A stretch of 64,000 nt of DNA, taken from the NCBI GenBank assembly GCA_022818135.1, contig JAFMSR010000015.1:31541929-31605928 (forward strand), given 5' to 3'. A program made the translations under genes and the position numbers. The notes under the pieces were generated by a model. The model searched no databases, was not told the origin of the DNA, and saw only the letters and a program-made list of their open reading frames with translations. Of this stretch, positions 13,071 to 23,080 are shown piece after piece; position 1 is the first letter of the stretch, and each line of letters opens with the position of its first letter. Source of the DNA: Saxidomus purpurata. Its lineage: Eukaryota; Mollusca; Bivalvia; Venerida; Veneridae.

Positions 13071-13640
13071 CAAGAGCTGTCACTTGTAAGAGTAGAATGC
13101 CCTCTGAAATTGTGACGCTTGAATATGGTTTTTGCGCGCTGCATTACTATTCATTGCCAAAATTACCCATATTTAAAGTTTGATATAAATCATACACAGA
13201 ACGGTATACAATATGATCTTATATGAAGCTCCCATAATGATTAACCTCCAGTGTGACCTTGAAATTACGGCTAAGGACCTAGGTCTTCCAGGTGACATAC
13301 TATCTTGATATGGCGGATATTAGTGCGAAATCCCTACGTGTATCACAATGTTACAACACCGGCGCCCCACTGGGGTCACAACCTTACCTCCTTTACAATC
13401 GAGCTAAAATAAATTAGTATCAACTTACACGGACACAGCCACGGTACCTGTACACTTTAAGCATATATACGACCCCATTCTATGCACAAGTTCAAGTGTG
13501 ACCATGACATTGAACTTTAGGTCTTATGTGTGCAAAACTTAACCAGTATTTTCAAAGTCCAAAAGAAGCATAATTTTACAAAACTACATTCAAGATTTAC
13601 AAAACTTTATGCTATGACACGAGAAAGACCTATGAAGTTT
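13070..13640 (+). repeat. Dispersed repeat beginning AACAAGAGCTGTCAC
   Basis: Begins with ACAAGAGCTGTCACTTG, close to the start of the element at 55977 (ACAAGAGCTGTCACATG). It contains several 'GTGACCTTGAAATT'-like phrases (for example about 13253 and 13497) typical of diverged tandem units. A short SINE tail interrupts it at about 13363-13430. No coding capacity. The boundary at 13640 is approximate. Confidence 0.5.
13363..13430 (+). mobile_element. 3' fragment of a tRNA-derived SINE
   Basis: GCCCCACTGGGGTCAC, ACAATCGAGCT and AAATAAATTAGTATCAACTT match, in order, the 3' half of the fuller SINE copy at 39756-39941. The tRNA-like head with its A box is missing here. Confidence 0.65.
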
Positions 13641-14179
13641 AGACCAAATATCTGCCAAAGTGCCTTTCATACTAAACACTGCCGACACCAGGATGAGTAG
13701 AATGGCTCACACTTCTCTCCGATCAGTCGAGCAGCAGTTGTTCTCAAATAGTCTTTCAAGACATTGAAGAATATTATAGCATAGTCTTGTCTTTATTTCT
13801 TTACTAACTGTATTACTGGATTTGTTACAGTGACTTACATGTATATAAGCCAGTATAAAAACAGCTCCATGTAAATCTAACAAAATGAGTTTATCTCTAT
13901 TCAACAATTACTGATGTCATATGTTTATCTCTAGCTTTTCTTCCTGACTACATGTGTATATAATATACCTAGCAATAACAGAATCTTTTCCTCAACAAAT
14001 TCTAAACATTTATCCGTTTGTATTTACGATTTTCTCCTATTTTACAAAATGTGGTTCTTGCTGTGAATGGTCAATGCATTTTACATGTTGTACATATTGC
14101 AAAGTAAATGCTCAATGATGTTAGGATTAGAGTGTATGTTTGAATCTCCAAACTGGAGCTGGACTCGACTGCAGTCCAA

Positions 14180-14930
14180 CAATAACTAAACATATGCCAG
14201 AATTAACTACTGAATGGGGGCATAGCTAAAAGGAACTCCTTAACCAAAGCAAGAAGGAAACTCCTAAACCAAGGCATAGATTACAGAAGTATCATTAATA
14301 AATAAGAGCACAGTTAAAATAACAAATATTTAAAAAAAGCATAGCATATCCAGTATTAAATTTTAGAGCAATTAAAGCATAACATAAATGGACTACCAAA
14401 TCCATTAAAGCATAGCAAAATCTACAACAGTTACAATACAGTGCATCTCTATTAAATTACTTAACCAAAGCAATATCTAAAAGGGTAAAAAATACCGAAG
14501 AATAGCTTTCAATGGACTATTAAACTGAAGAATAGCTGAAATGAACAAGTATTAAACGATAGCACCTGGCTAAACGGAACTATTTAACAAGGCACAGCTA
14601 CACATACTAGCCTACTACTGAATCAAAGCACAGCTGAAATGAACAACTAAACCAAAGCATAGCTAAAATGAACTATTAAAGAAAGTGGAGCAAAATGGAC
14701 CTTAGAATATTTAACCAAAGTATAGCTATAGGCAGATCAACAAAACCAAAGCATAGCCTGAAAAGGGCTATCAATATAAAAGCATAGCTAAAAGGAACTT
14801 TTAAATCAAAGCATAGCTTAATCTACTACTAAACCTCTGAGCCTAGCTAAAATGCATTTAACTAAACGCAAAAAGCACAGCTCAAATGTACCAGATACTA
14901 CTAAACCAAACCAAAGCATAAATGTCATTT
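14180..14930. repeat. Degenerate minisatellite (AACCAAAGCATAGCTAAAA unit)
   Basis: Some fifteen to twenty imperfect units of about 35-45 bp built on AACCAAAGCATAGCTAAAA followed by TGAACTATTAA. No spacers and no coding capacity. An antisense frame at 14818-15027 overlaps the end and is not considered a gene. Confidence 0.7.
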
Positions 14931-16610
14931 GGCTAAAAAGGGCAGCTAACTCTTGACTGCTTACGACTACTGCAAAAGTAGTTTCTTTCGTAAGGTTGAT
15001 ATTTTTGCTAAACTGCGAAATAAACAACTCACAAATATAAAGACTTTTACAATATCAACGAGAAAGTTAGAAAAAATGTAGAATGTGACAAACTTCTGGA
15101 AATAACCTAGAACTCTTTTTTTTTCAGACAATTAGTAACAGCCATTCAACAATTCTGTACGCTGCCAACCTTGTATCATAACATAATGGTATTAGCAGGA
15201 GTAGGTGAAACAAAATATTGACTCAGCACTTCAATGTCATTCAGAGTTGTGTTAGTTACATCAGATATCTCTTTCCCTGCTGTAATTACATAATTGCCAC
15301 TAAACGGAAAAAAAAACTACTCTACTGAAACACTGCTCATACGGAAAACATTGCAAATTACTCAATGAGACAAACAAGGGGCAATTTCTTGATCAATACA
15401 GCAGCTTGCTAGTTTGGTTTGTTTTTTCCGTCTCTTTTTTTTTTATTTATTGTATTGTTTTTTTATTGTAATCTTTTAAAAAATTAGTTTGCCTTGAAAG
15501 GTAGCTGAATCATTGCCATCATGTACAGATGTATAGTAGCCTCTTAGAGTTTGTAAAAGGCTGCTCGCCCTTAGATTTTGGTACAAAAATAAGACTCTTC
15601 AAACTGTCTGAAATTAACATATATTTTGGAATTAATTATCAAATAAAAAGGTTCTAGTAAACATTACTGTAAAGTGTTTCACTGCGTTTTTGAAATTATA
15701 CATTACGAAAAATTATAAAGCATTAAAAAAACACTGTTCATAAGCATAGTAATATACATGTACAATGCACATGTAGTAAGTAGCATTAAACCAAACCCAT
15801 CAACATTTTCCATAGACTCTCTCAAAGTGCGATGCTGATTTTCAACTGCGCTGTTCATTTCCCATATTAATACATTTATATTTTAAGTTTTAACATAATA
15901 ATTTTGAGAAATTAAAATGTTTCACCAATGGGCTTGAAGCTTTCAAGCGTAAGACTTGCCAAAAATTACACTTTTTAAAGTTATTTGTACTTTTCAAAAT
16001 TGTTATACCAAATTTTGTTACAAGGTATTTTCACAAATACAATGTATGACCACATTATTTGAATTTTGCAACAAAACTCAAGCTTATTTTTCATTTTTTA
16101 TGTGGGCAATGACAAATTATAATACATCGGTATTCTAATGTGGTCTTGGCATCTCTCACCCTGTCATCCGTTGAGACAGGTGGCATAGGAACTAGAAAAC
16201 AGTCTGATGCCAAGACATTGTAGCAAACACAGGAAATGACATCATTAAGTATTCATCACAATTTTCCTTCTTTGTTTCTAACCAGCTGAACATCAGTGAA
16301 AAAAAATTGGTTAGGAAATATTGAAATAGTTCATACCTGTTACTAGAATATAAAATAATGTACTTGTATGTGTATGTTAAATTTTTTGATGTTAAAAACC
16401 AACTATCAATTTCAAAACAGTCATATAGCTGTCAGGTTTTTATTTACATTTTGTGATCACCTCATTTTGGTGTTGTCTGTGTTCAAAATACATTTTTTAT
16501 TGATTTTTTACACAAATATAACATCTAAGGCAGGAAAATTTTGGATTTGTCAAGGAGACAATCCACCTTAATGCAACACTGTAATACACTCATGTCGCTA
16601 CCTACATACA
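14930..16610. other. Gene-free stretch, nothing recognised
   Basis: AT-rich DNA with homopolymer runs (a T-rich tract near 15418-15475). Two short plus-strand frames (15956-16138 and 16368-16571) have no recognisable features. Confidence 0.45.
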
Positions 16611-16614
16611 TTAG

Positions 16615-16934
16615 GTAAGGCCAAAAAAAAAAAATATCTGTGTTTAGGGCAATGGTCCCAAAAATTCTAGGTAGGGTAGAGTAGGAACAAAGTTTGTTTG
16701 TTTTTTTTTTAAATCCAAAAAAATGCTATAGGATGGGAAAAAACAATCTGCGTTTAGGGCAAAGGTCCCAAGAATGCTAGGTAAGGTAGGGACACATTAA
16801 AACAAACAAAACAAAAATTTTCAATTTTATTTTTAAATTTTTTTTGGGGGGGAAAAAAACCTCTAGGGTCGGGGGATTTCGCTAGGGAGGGGTCGGGTTG
16901 CCCGAAACACAGATATTTTTTTTTTGGGCCTAAC
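16615..16934. mobile_element. MITE with about 37-bp terminal inverted repeats
   Basis: The left end GTAAGGCC, an A-run, then ATATCTGTGTTTAGGGCAA, is mirrored at the right end by TTGCCCGAAACACAGATAT, a T-run, then GGGCCTAAC. The arms match over about 37 bp with few mismatches. The interior repeats the AGGGCAA(T/A)GGTCCCAA phrase (16647 and 16757). No coding capacity. Superfamily not determined. Confidence 0.8.
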
Positions 16935-17387
16935 TGTCTCTCTGGAAGTCATGGCTCATTTATTATATATTAACTTGCTCATTTATTAACCCTCGAAAAC
17001 AATTAAGGTATAACTATCACGTATAAACCAAGCTTAAGTCTTAGCCTTAATCTGCTGTGGGGGAAAGGGGGGGGCAAACATTATGGTCTTTAAACAATAA
17101 TTACTGATATGCCCCAAACTGAAAGGTGGACAAGTCCATATTGGTTACTAGGAAACTATTTATATTATTGAAAAGTTCATTGTACATGTAGTACTGTTAT
17201 TATAGTGCTAAATGGTTAGCACTTTGATACTAGAACAATTAATATCATTATAGTGCTAAATTGCTAGCACTCTGATATAAAAAAAAACTAACTTAGCCCT
17301 CACAAGACTAGAAATTTAGCAGTGAAAACAGTAGAGAGTAGCTTTGTCTTGATCCAATGAAATCGCTGTATTTCTGAGTTCTCGATT

Positions 17388-17549
17388 TAAAATCTGTGTT
17401 TAGGGCAACGGTGAAATCCCCGACCCTAGTTTTTTTCCAACCTGTAGATTTTTTTTCCATTAAAATAAAAGAACAAAAAAAACTTTGTCCCTACCCTACC
17501 TAAAGTTGGGACCATTGCCCTAATCACAGATTTTATTTTTTGGCTTAAC
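17388..17549. mobile_element. Second, shorter copy of the 16615 MITE family
   Basis: The left side has AATCTGTGTTTAGGGCAACG and the right side CCATTGCCCTAATCACAGAT followed by a T-rich run and GGCTTAAC. The outer GGCC and A-run of the left end are lost, so the left boundary is degraded. About half the length of the copy at 16615. Confidence 0.7.
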
Positions 17550-17583
17550 TTACATTGTTACTTACTTTCACAGTGAACTAGAT

Positions 17584-17654
17584 ATATGGTATCACAATCT
17601 AAGTATATGTTAGTGAAACTTTCACTAACATATACTTAGATTGTGATACCATAT
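17584..17654. repeat. Perfect 71-bp palindrome (35-bp arms, 1-bp centre)
   Basis: The left arm 17584-17618 (begins ATATGGTATCACAATC, ends GTTAGTGAAA) is the exact reverse complement of the right arm 17620-17654, around a single C at 17619. No mismatch in 35 pairs. It lies 35 bp after the MITE at 17388-17549. A fold-back of this perfection is either very recent or a sequencing or assembly product. Confidence 0.95.
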
Positions 17655-18367
17655 CTATTACATAGCATATGTAAGTTATGTTCTCTGCAACTTCCTGGTT
17701 TGAGAAGAATATTAGAAATATGAACTGTTTACAATTATCATCATAATTGGCCATTAAACCTCCTTAAACAGTGCTAAACAAATGACATCAAGTGATGTAT
17801 AGTACCTCTTGGGGTTTGGAATGTTAAACAAATGAGGAGTAATCCTGTGGGATCCTAGTCTTCTAGGTACATGTATATGCAGCTACATGTACACAAGCTA
17901 TAAATGGAACTGACTGTACATAATTATACGTATGTAATTCACAAGTTGACAACTCATTCTTCAAACCTAGTTCTCTTTAAATAATAAAACGACAGGAATT
18001 ATGCCATGAGCCCTGCAATGATATACATGTATGTTGAAAATGTCTTCATCTCGAGAAACTACAGCTATGTACAGAATACAGACCTCACATGACAGCCACA
18101 TTAGTTTTCGAAGTTGGCAGACTTTATCGCATGCCTTTCTGAGTCAGTATTAATTCATTCACAATTTACTAAATATTAATTACAAGTGGATGTAATTTGC
18201 ATCCATTGGTCATTATGTCGTGGGGAAATTTACAAACGGTTGAACATTTCCTTCCTCTACAAATGTTCAAGTAAATAATATAAACTATACAGCAAGCTGA
18301 GTTCTAGCTTTCACATTTAACTTGTGAAAAAAGAAAAACCACAAACATAATAAAAATTATAGTATTT

Positions 18368-18795
18368 TAAGGATGTCATTGATTAAAATTTTTGTATCGA
18401 TATATCGATATAGAAATATCGTCGATATAGCAATATATCGATACACAGGCGTAAAAAAGTCACTGACTACATATTCTACCAAATCTCTTGACTTTATTTG
18501 TACTAAACATATGGTTCTGGTCTATAATATATATCAACACTTGCAGTGCTGAAATATTTTTGCCTAAGAGACCACATTTCATTAAATTACCATTCGTAAG
18601 AAAAACACGGAACTCTGGGTAGAGAGATTGTTTATATTCCGGTTCAGTTTTGATGAAATTTTCGAACGTGAAACTGTAGATCATCACACGGTAAAACATT
18701 ATTCGATATACGATTTTCCAAAATGGCAATCGATATCGAATCGAAAGTGTTTGATCGTTGATATATCGATATCGTTTGAATCGATTACATCCCTA
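18368..18795. mobile_element. hAT-like MITE with 8-bp target duplication
   Basis: The direct repeat TAGTATTT flanks the element at 18360-18367 and 18796-18803. Inside it, the left end TAAGGATGTCATTGATT and the right end AATCGATTACATCCCTA are inverted repeats over 17 bp with 3 mismatches. Next to both ends are clusters of TATCGATA/ATATCGAT palindromes. An 8-bp duplication is characteristic of hAT elements. The antisense frame at 18460-18729 (89 codons) has no recognised transposase motif. Confidence 0.85.
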
Positions 18796-19014
18796 TAGTA
18801 TTTAAACAAAAAAATAACCTCAAACTGTCAACCGACTGTTTCTGAGGGCCAAATTCAACCCCATTCCCCTCCACAAGAATATGTCCCCATCGAGAATTAG
18901 CCTGTAACTGGAAACAAGCCCTACATATATTCTATCCTGAAGTTTTAGCCTTTTTCGTTAGTTTAAGACAGTTAAGCCATTGCCTAGAAATTAATGCATT
19001 ATCCCCCCCCTCCC

Positions 19015-19280
19015 GCTAACACTGTCCAAGGGCCCCAAGCCACATTTCCCCCTATAGATAGTGACAGCCATGTTTTGAAGAAGATTTTTGCAGCATGTAA
19101 TGGAATTCTTTTGACAACTTTGATAAACAACCACCCAAGGAATATCCATGTGAACTTGGGTTCAATTTGGCTCGGTGGTTTTGGAGATGTTGTTTGAAAC
19201 AAACAGTTGACCATAGGCAATGTAGGACTATGGACACAGGACTATAAAAGCTCACATTAGCAGTCTGTGCTAGGTGAGCT
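19015..19280 (+). repeat. 3' portion of a dispersed repeat ending AGGTGAGCT
   Basis: Ends in CTAGGTGAGCTAACTAG, the same terminus as the elements at 20936-21685 and 59670-60898. Overlapping short frames on both strands (18994-19197, 18999-19220, 19052-19255) are by-products of less AT-rich repeat DNA. The start is uncertain. Confidence 0.4.
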
Positions 19281-19578
19281 AACTAGACTTGTGTCCTCAA
19301 GACAGATATGAGCCCACTTTGTCATAATTCAGGAAAACCATCGCAGTTAGATTTACTTAGAACTCCTTTTAAATCATCTGAGCCAACTCCTCCAAATTTA
19401 GTTCTTGGTTTTAAACTTTATGAGGAGTCTGACATTCAATTTGGAAAAATGGAATGTAGATTTTCATAATTAAATACATTACACAGTGAAGTAACAGAGA
19501 CTGATAGTTGATGATTAGCTAAAAGGTAAAATGAAATACTACCTTGTAAAACTGTATGTTTGTAAATATCCTGGTGTG

Positions 19579-20118
19579 TTATAACAAGGTGCAACAACCT
19601 TTGTTTTCTTTCACTGGACTAGTGTTCATTTCACGTACAATTTCTATAAAAACTTCATTTACATTGTTTGTACTCTTAGCAGACGTTTCCATAAATGGAC
19701 AACCCCATGTTTGTGCGAGTGTAGCACCTTCCTGGATAGGAACTTCCCTTTGATGTTCTAAGTCACTTTTATTTCCCACAAGAATCATTGGAATTTTTTC
19801 TACTCCTTTTACTCTAATGATCTGTTCTTTCATTGTTTTAATATCTTGGAAAGTTTGTAAGCTTGTAATGCTATATACAATCAGAAATCCCTGTCCATTT
19901 TTAATATACAGATCTCTCATTGAAGCAAACTGTTCTGTCCCAGCTGTGTCTAAAATTTCCAGCACTGAAGGTGCATTGTCAACTTCAATTTCTTTACGAT
20001 AGAAATCCTCTATGGTTGGATCATATTTTTCCATAAATGTCCCTGATACAAATTTCACTGTCAATGCTGACTTCCCCACACCTCCACTTCCTAAAACAAC
20101 AACTTTATATTCTCTCAT
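19579..20118 (-). CDS. Rap2: Rap2-type Ras-family small GTPase
   Basis: Complete 179-residue small GTPase in one uninterrupted exon. Rap2 proteins switch between GDP and GTP forms at membranes and control adhesion and cytoskeletal kinases. Visible motifs: P-loop GSGGVGKS 10-17; effector loop YDPTIEDFY 32-40, with Phe39, the residue that separates Rap2 from Rap1 (Ser39); DTAGTEQ 57-63, with the Rap-specific Thr61 in place of Ras Gln61; NKSD 116-119; ETSAK 144-148. The tail ends C-C-T-L-L: a CaaX box at Cys176 with a final Leu, favouring geranylgeranylation, and Cys175 as a palmitoylation candidate. I chose the start at MREYKV (20118), as in the family; an in-frame ATG six codons upstream at 20136 is also possible. 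A possible 5' UTR splice acceptor lies near 20162. No poly-A tract follows the stop, so there is no sign of retrocopy origin beyond the lack of introns. Confidence 0.95.
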   Translation of the reverse strand: MREYKVVVLGSGGVGKSALTVKFVSGTFMEKYDPTIEDFYRKEIEVDNAPSVLEILDTAGTEQFASMRDLYIKNGQGFLIVYSITSLQTFQDIKTMKEQIIRVKGVEKIPMILVGNKSDLEHQREVPIQEGATLAQTWGCPFMETSAKSTNNVNEVFIEIVREMNTSPVKENKGCCTLL

Positions 20119-20809
20119 GCTTACTTCAAATGTCAACCCAAAATTAAAGTCACACAGATGACTGTATTTTAATTATCAAAATTCACACAAGTTGCCATAA
20201 ATTATGACAAATATTGACAAAATGTAAGATAATGCATGACACTTCTTCAAGCTGATATGTTCTCAAGAATATTATTGGTTCCTATCCAAAATACACAAAG
20301 AAAGTGAAATCAGTGCATTTGCTGATTCAGTCAATACATCAAACTTTCAAGAACCTTTTTTTCCAGTATTCATAGACATGTAGCTTCTCTTACGAAACAC
20401 ATATTTGATTTTTCTCGACTGTAACCAAAAGAGCTATATCGGATTTCTCTCTGTTAACCTTATTTGTCTACACAGATGATTTGATATTGATAAAAGAAAA
20501 TAAAGTTTCACGACTGGAGTCCGGAAATGATTTCACTGTCCACCATTTTGAAGGCTCGCCCTTGCACCAAAATTGTCTCCACTTAGAGAGTATCTATAGT
20601 CTGTTTTTAGCAAAGTCTACACGTTTATGCGCAACAGTAATTCGTACTTTATAAGTATATGCGTCTACATTTTTTATCTAAATCATGATACTGTGCATAA
20701 GGTAAGATTAGGTATACATTAGGCTGTCTGACTATTTCCATTTAGAAGGCAGACCGATTTTACAATTTGACATAAGAGTTGTCGGTGTTATAAAATATCA
20801 GATCTTTGA

Positions 20810-22690
20810 AAGGAGTAAAACTGAAACGCCAAATTAATTAAGTCCCCCATCCTCGAGGTTTTAGTCCAGAAATCCCTTGATGAAGGATCACAGCGATCCC
20901 AGTGGAAGCTGGCAAATGTTGCTCCCATATTAAAACAAGAGGGCCATGATGACCCTGTATGTCGCTCACTAGTTCTGGCTTCCATAACTAAATTGGTCTT
21001 TTAAATTTTATTGTGTCAGTTGACCATATTTAAAATGAGAAATAGGAATAATAGCGTCAAAGACCTTGGGCTAATCGCTCACCTGATTACAAGTGCACTT
21101 GCGTGGTGGGTGTGGTCAATTTTGACCACAGGGGCATGATTTGAACAAAGTAGGTGGAAGACCTATAGACAATGTTACATTATAACAATCTAAGCTCTAG
21201 GCCTAGTAGTTTTAGAAAATAAGAATTTTAAAGAGTAAATTTTGACCCTGGGAGCATGATTTGGACATACTTTGAAGATTTCCACTAGACAATGTTAAAC
21301 ACTAAATATCTAAGCTTTAAACCTTGTGGTTTCGGAGGAGAAGATTTTAAAGGTTTTCCTATATACGTCTGTATAAAACAATTGACCCCCTGAGCGGGAC
21401 CAATATTGACCACGGGGACATAATTTTAACAAACTTTGAAGAGGTCCACTAGACACTATTACATACTAAATATCCAAGCTCTAGACCTTGTTGTTTCGAA
21501 GATTTTTTTAAGTTTTCCTATATTCTATGTAAAACAAATGACCCCGGGGGCAATATTGACCCCAGGGGCATGATTTGAACATAATTGGTAGTAAAGAGTA
21601 GAGGTCAACTAGACAATGCTATATACTAAATATATTAGTTCTAGACCTTGTGGTTTTAGAGAAGAAGATTTACTTCAGGTGAGCTAAAATGGCGAGAGGT
21701 CGATCCCCGCCAACTATAGGCCCATCTCATTAACATGTGTTCTATGTTAGGTACTAGAACATATTATGTCATCCTCTGTAGTGAAACACTTTACAAATCA
21801 TAGCATCCTCTACCACGTGCAGCATGGGTTTCGTGAAAAGAGGTCCTGTGTGACCCAACTTGCAATATTTCTTAAACGACTTGGTCATCTCAGTCTATAA
21901 TAAGCAGCAAGTAGATCTCATACTATTTGGCTTCAGCAAGACTTTCGATAAGGTCGGTCATTAGAAAGTACTACTGAAAATGTACAACTATGGAGTTAGA
22001 GGACAATCATGAAAGTGGATTAAGCGTTTTCTAGAATAACAGACTCCAATCAGTTGTCCTAAATGGCAGCAGTTCAGATGCTTTCCCTCTCTCCTCCGGT
22101 GTTCCACAGGGTCTGTACTAGGACCCCTACTCTTTTTAGCTGCTGAAGGTAACTTACAAAATGTTAGAAGAGCGGGATTTTGAGTGGGACATGGAATTCA
22201 ATCCCTCCAAATGCAAAGTAATCCAAGTCACTAGAAGGAAACAGTCTATTCCCACCAAGTATTACTTTCCTGGAGATCTGTTTGAGTCTGTTACCTCAGC
22301 TGAATACCTAAGCGTGGATATCTAAAATAATCTGTCGTGGCACGACCACATCAATAGGTCAACAAATAAGCATAGCAAGCATAAGAATTCTACACAGAAA
22401 CAGCAAGGTGAAATCGGAACACCCTTAAGGCTTACCAGACCCTAGTGAGACCCAAGCTGGAATATGGCTCCGAGACACCCAATACCCAAACCCTCATAGA
22501 CCAGATTGAGGGTGTCTAGAGAAGAGCAGTTCGATGGATAAAATCCGATATTGGTCAAACATCCAGTGTCACCAAAATGCTCCATTCCCTTAATCTGCGC
22601 AGTCTGGGTCTTAGGAGTATTTACTACAGGTTATCTCTAATGTATAAAATCCATAATAAACTGGTTGCTTTCTGCTGCTTTCAGTTGACC
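20810..22690 (+). pseudogene. Dead non-LTR retrotransposon reverse transcriptase (CR1/Jockey-like), interrupted
   Basis: Frameshifted, stop-ridden RT remnant. In order: WKLANVAPILK (about 20901-20935), then a nested repeat (20936-21685), then NYRPISLT (about 21710-21735), HVQHGFREKRSCVTQL (about 21815-21865), a FDKV-like phrase (about 21944), VLGPLLF (about 22114-22137), MEFNPSKCKVIQVT (about 22190-22235), then the downstream LEYGS and LRSLGLRS phrases to about 22670. These follow the order of the RT and post-RT region of CR1/Jockey-type LINEs. The segment that should hold the catalytic YADD/FADD box, between VLGPLLF and MEFNPSKC, is missing, so the copy is dead. The endonuclease part is not recognised upstream. 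Confidence 0.85.
20936..21685 (+). mobile_element. Non-autonomous tandem-core repeat nested in the LINE
   Basis: Starts CAAGAGGGCCATGATGACC and ends AGGTGAGCT, the same termini as the element at 59670-60898. The core has about four diverged units of roughly 120-165 bp, each with a phrase such as GACCACAGGGGCATGATTTG (about 21124, 21244, 21408, 21558) followed by 'CTAGACAATGTTA'. AAAA (or TAAAA) on both sides (20931-20935 and 21685-21689) is the likely target duplication. The RT reading resumes right after it. Confidence 0.8.
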
Positions 22691-22719
22691 AGTTGAAAGC
22701 CAAGTCTGATAACTGCCAT

Positions 22720-23080
22720 AAAGTTAAAAATTACAGACCTATCAGTACCACATCAATTTGCTGTCGACTGTTTGATTTAATGTTTTAATCCGAAATGAAG
22801 TTGTGCAGTATCTAGAAGAATAAAACATATTATCGGTACATCAACATGGTTTCCCGCGCAGTTACTCTTGCATCATACAGTTCATAGTTATCATAGAGGT
22901 CTGGTCAGAGGCAATAGTCAAGGAGAAGGATACAGATGTCATATACCCATATTTTCGTGCTGACTTTAATAAATTCCTACACAAATGATTGATAAATTGT
23001 AGGGTTATGGTATCAGATGTGATGTAAACAATTGGTTAAATTACTTTATAGACAGCCGTCTGCAGCGAGTAGTCAACAAT
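22720..23080 (+). pseudogene. Second non-LTR reverse transcriptase fragment
   Basis: Contains KNYRPIS (about 22728-22745) and, about 290 bp later, a YGIRCDVNNWLNYF-like stretch followed by SRLQRVVNN (about 23005-23085), with stops and frameshifts between. Same RT family as the copy ending at about 22690, but re-starting at the NYRPIS motif, so it is a separate insertion or a tandem piece. Confidence 0.7.

Noticed and set aside
20119..20136. Six extra N-terminal residues for Rap2 from an upstream ATG
   Set aside because: The family begins at MREYKV; the upstream ATG is possible but has no support from homologues.
20788..20985. Antisense 65-codon frame
   Set aside because: Shadow opposite the reverse transcriptase remnant and the start of the nested repeat.
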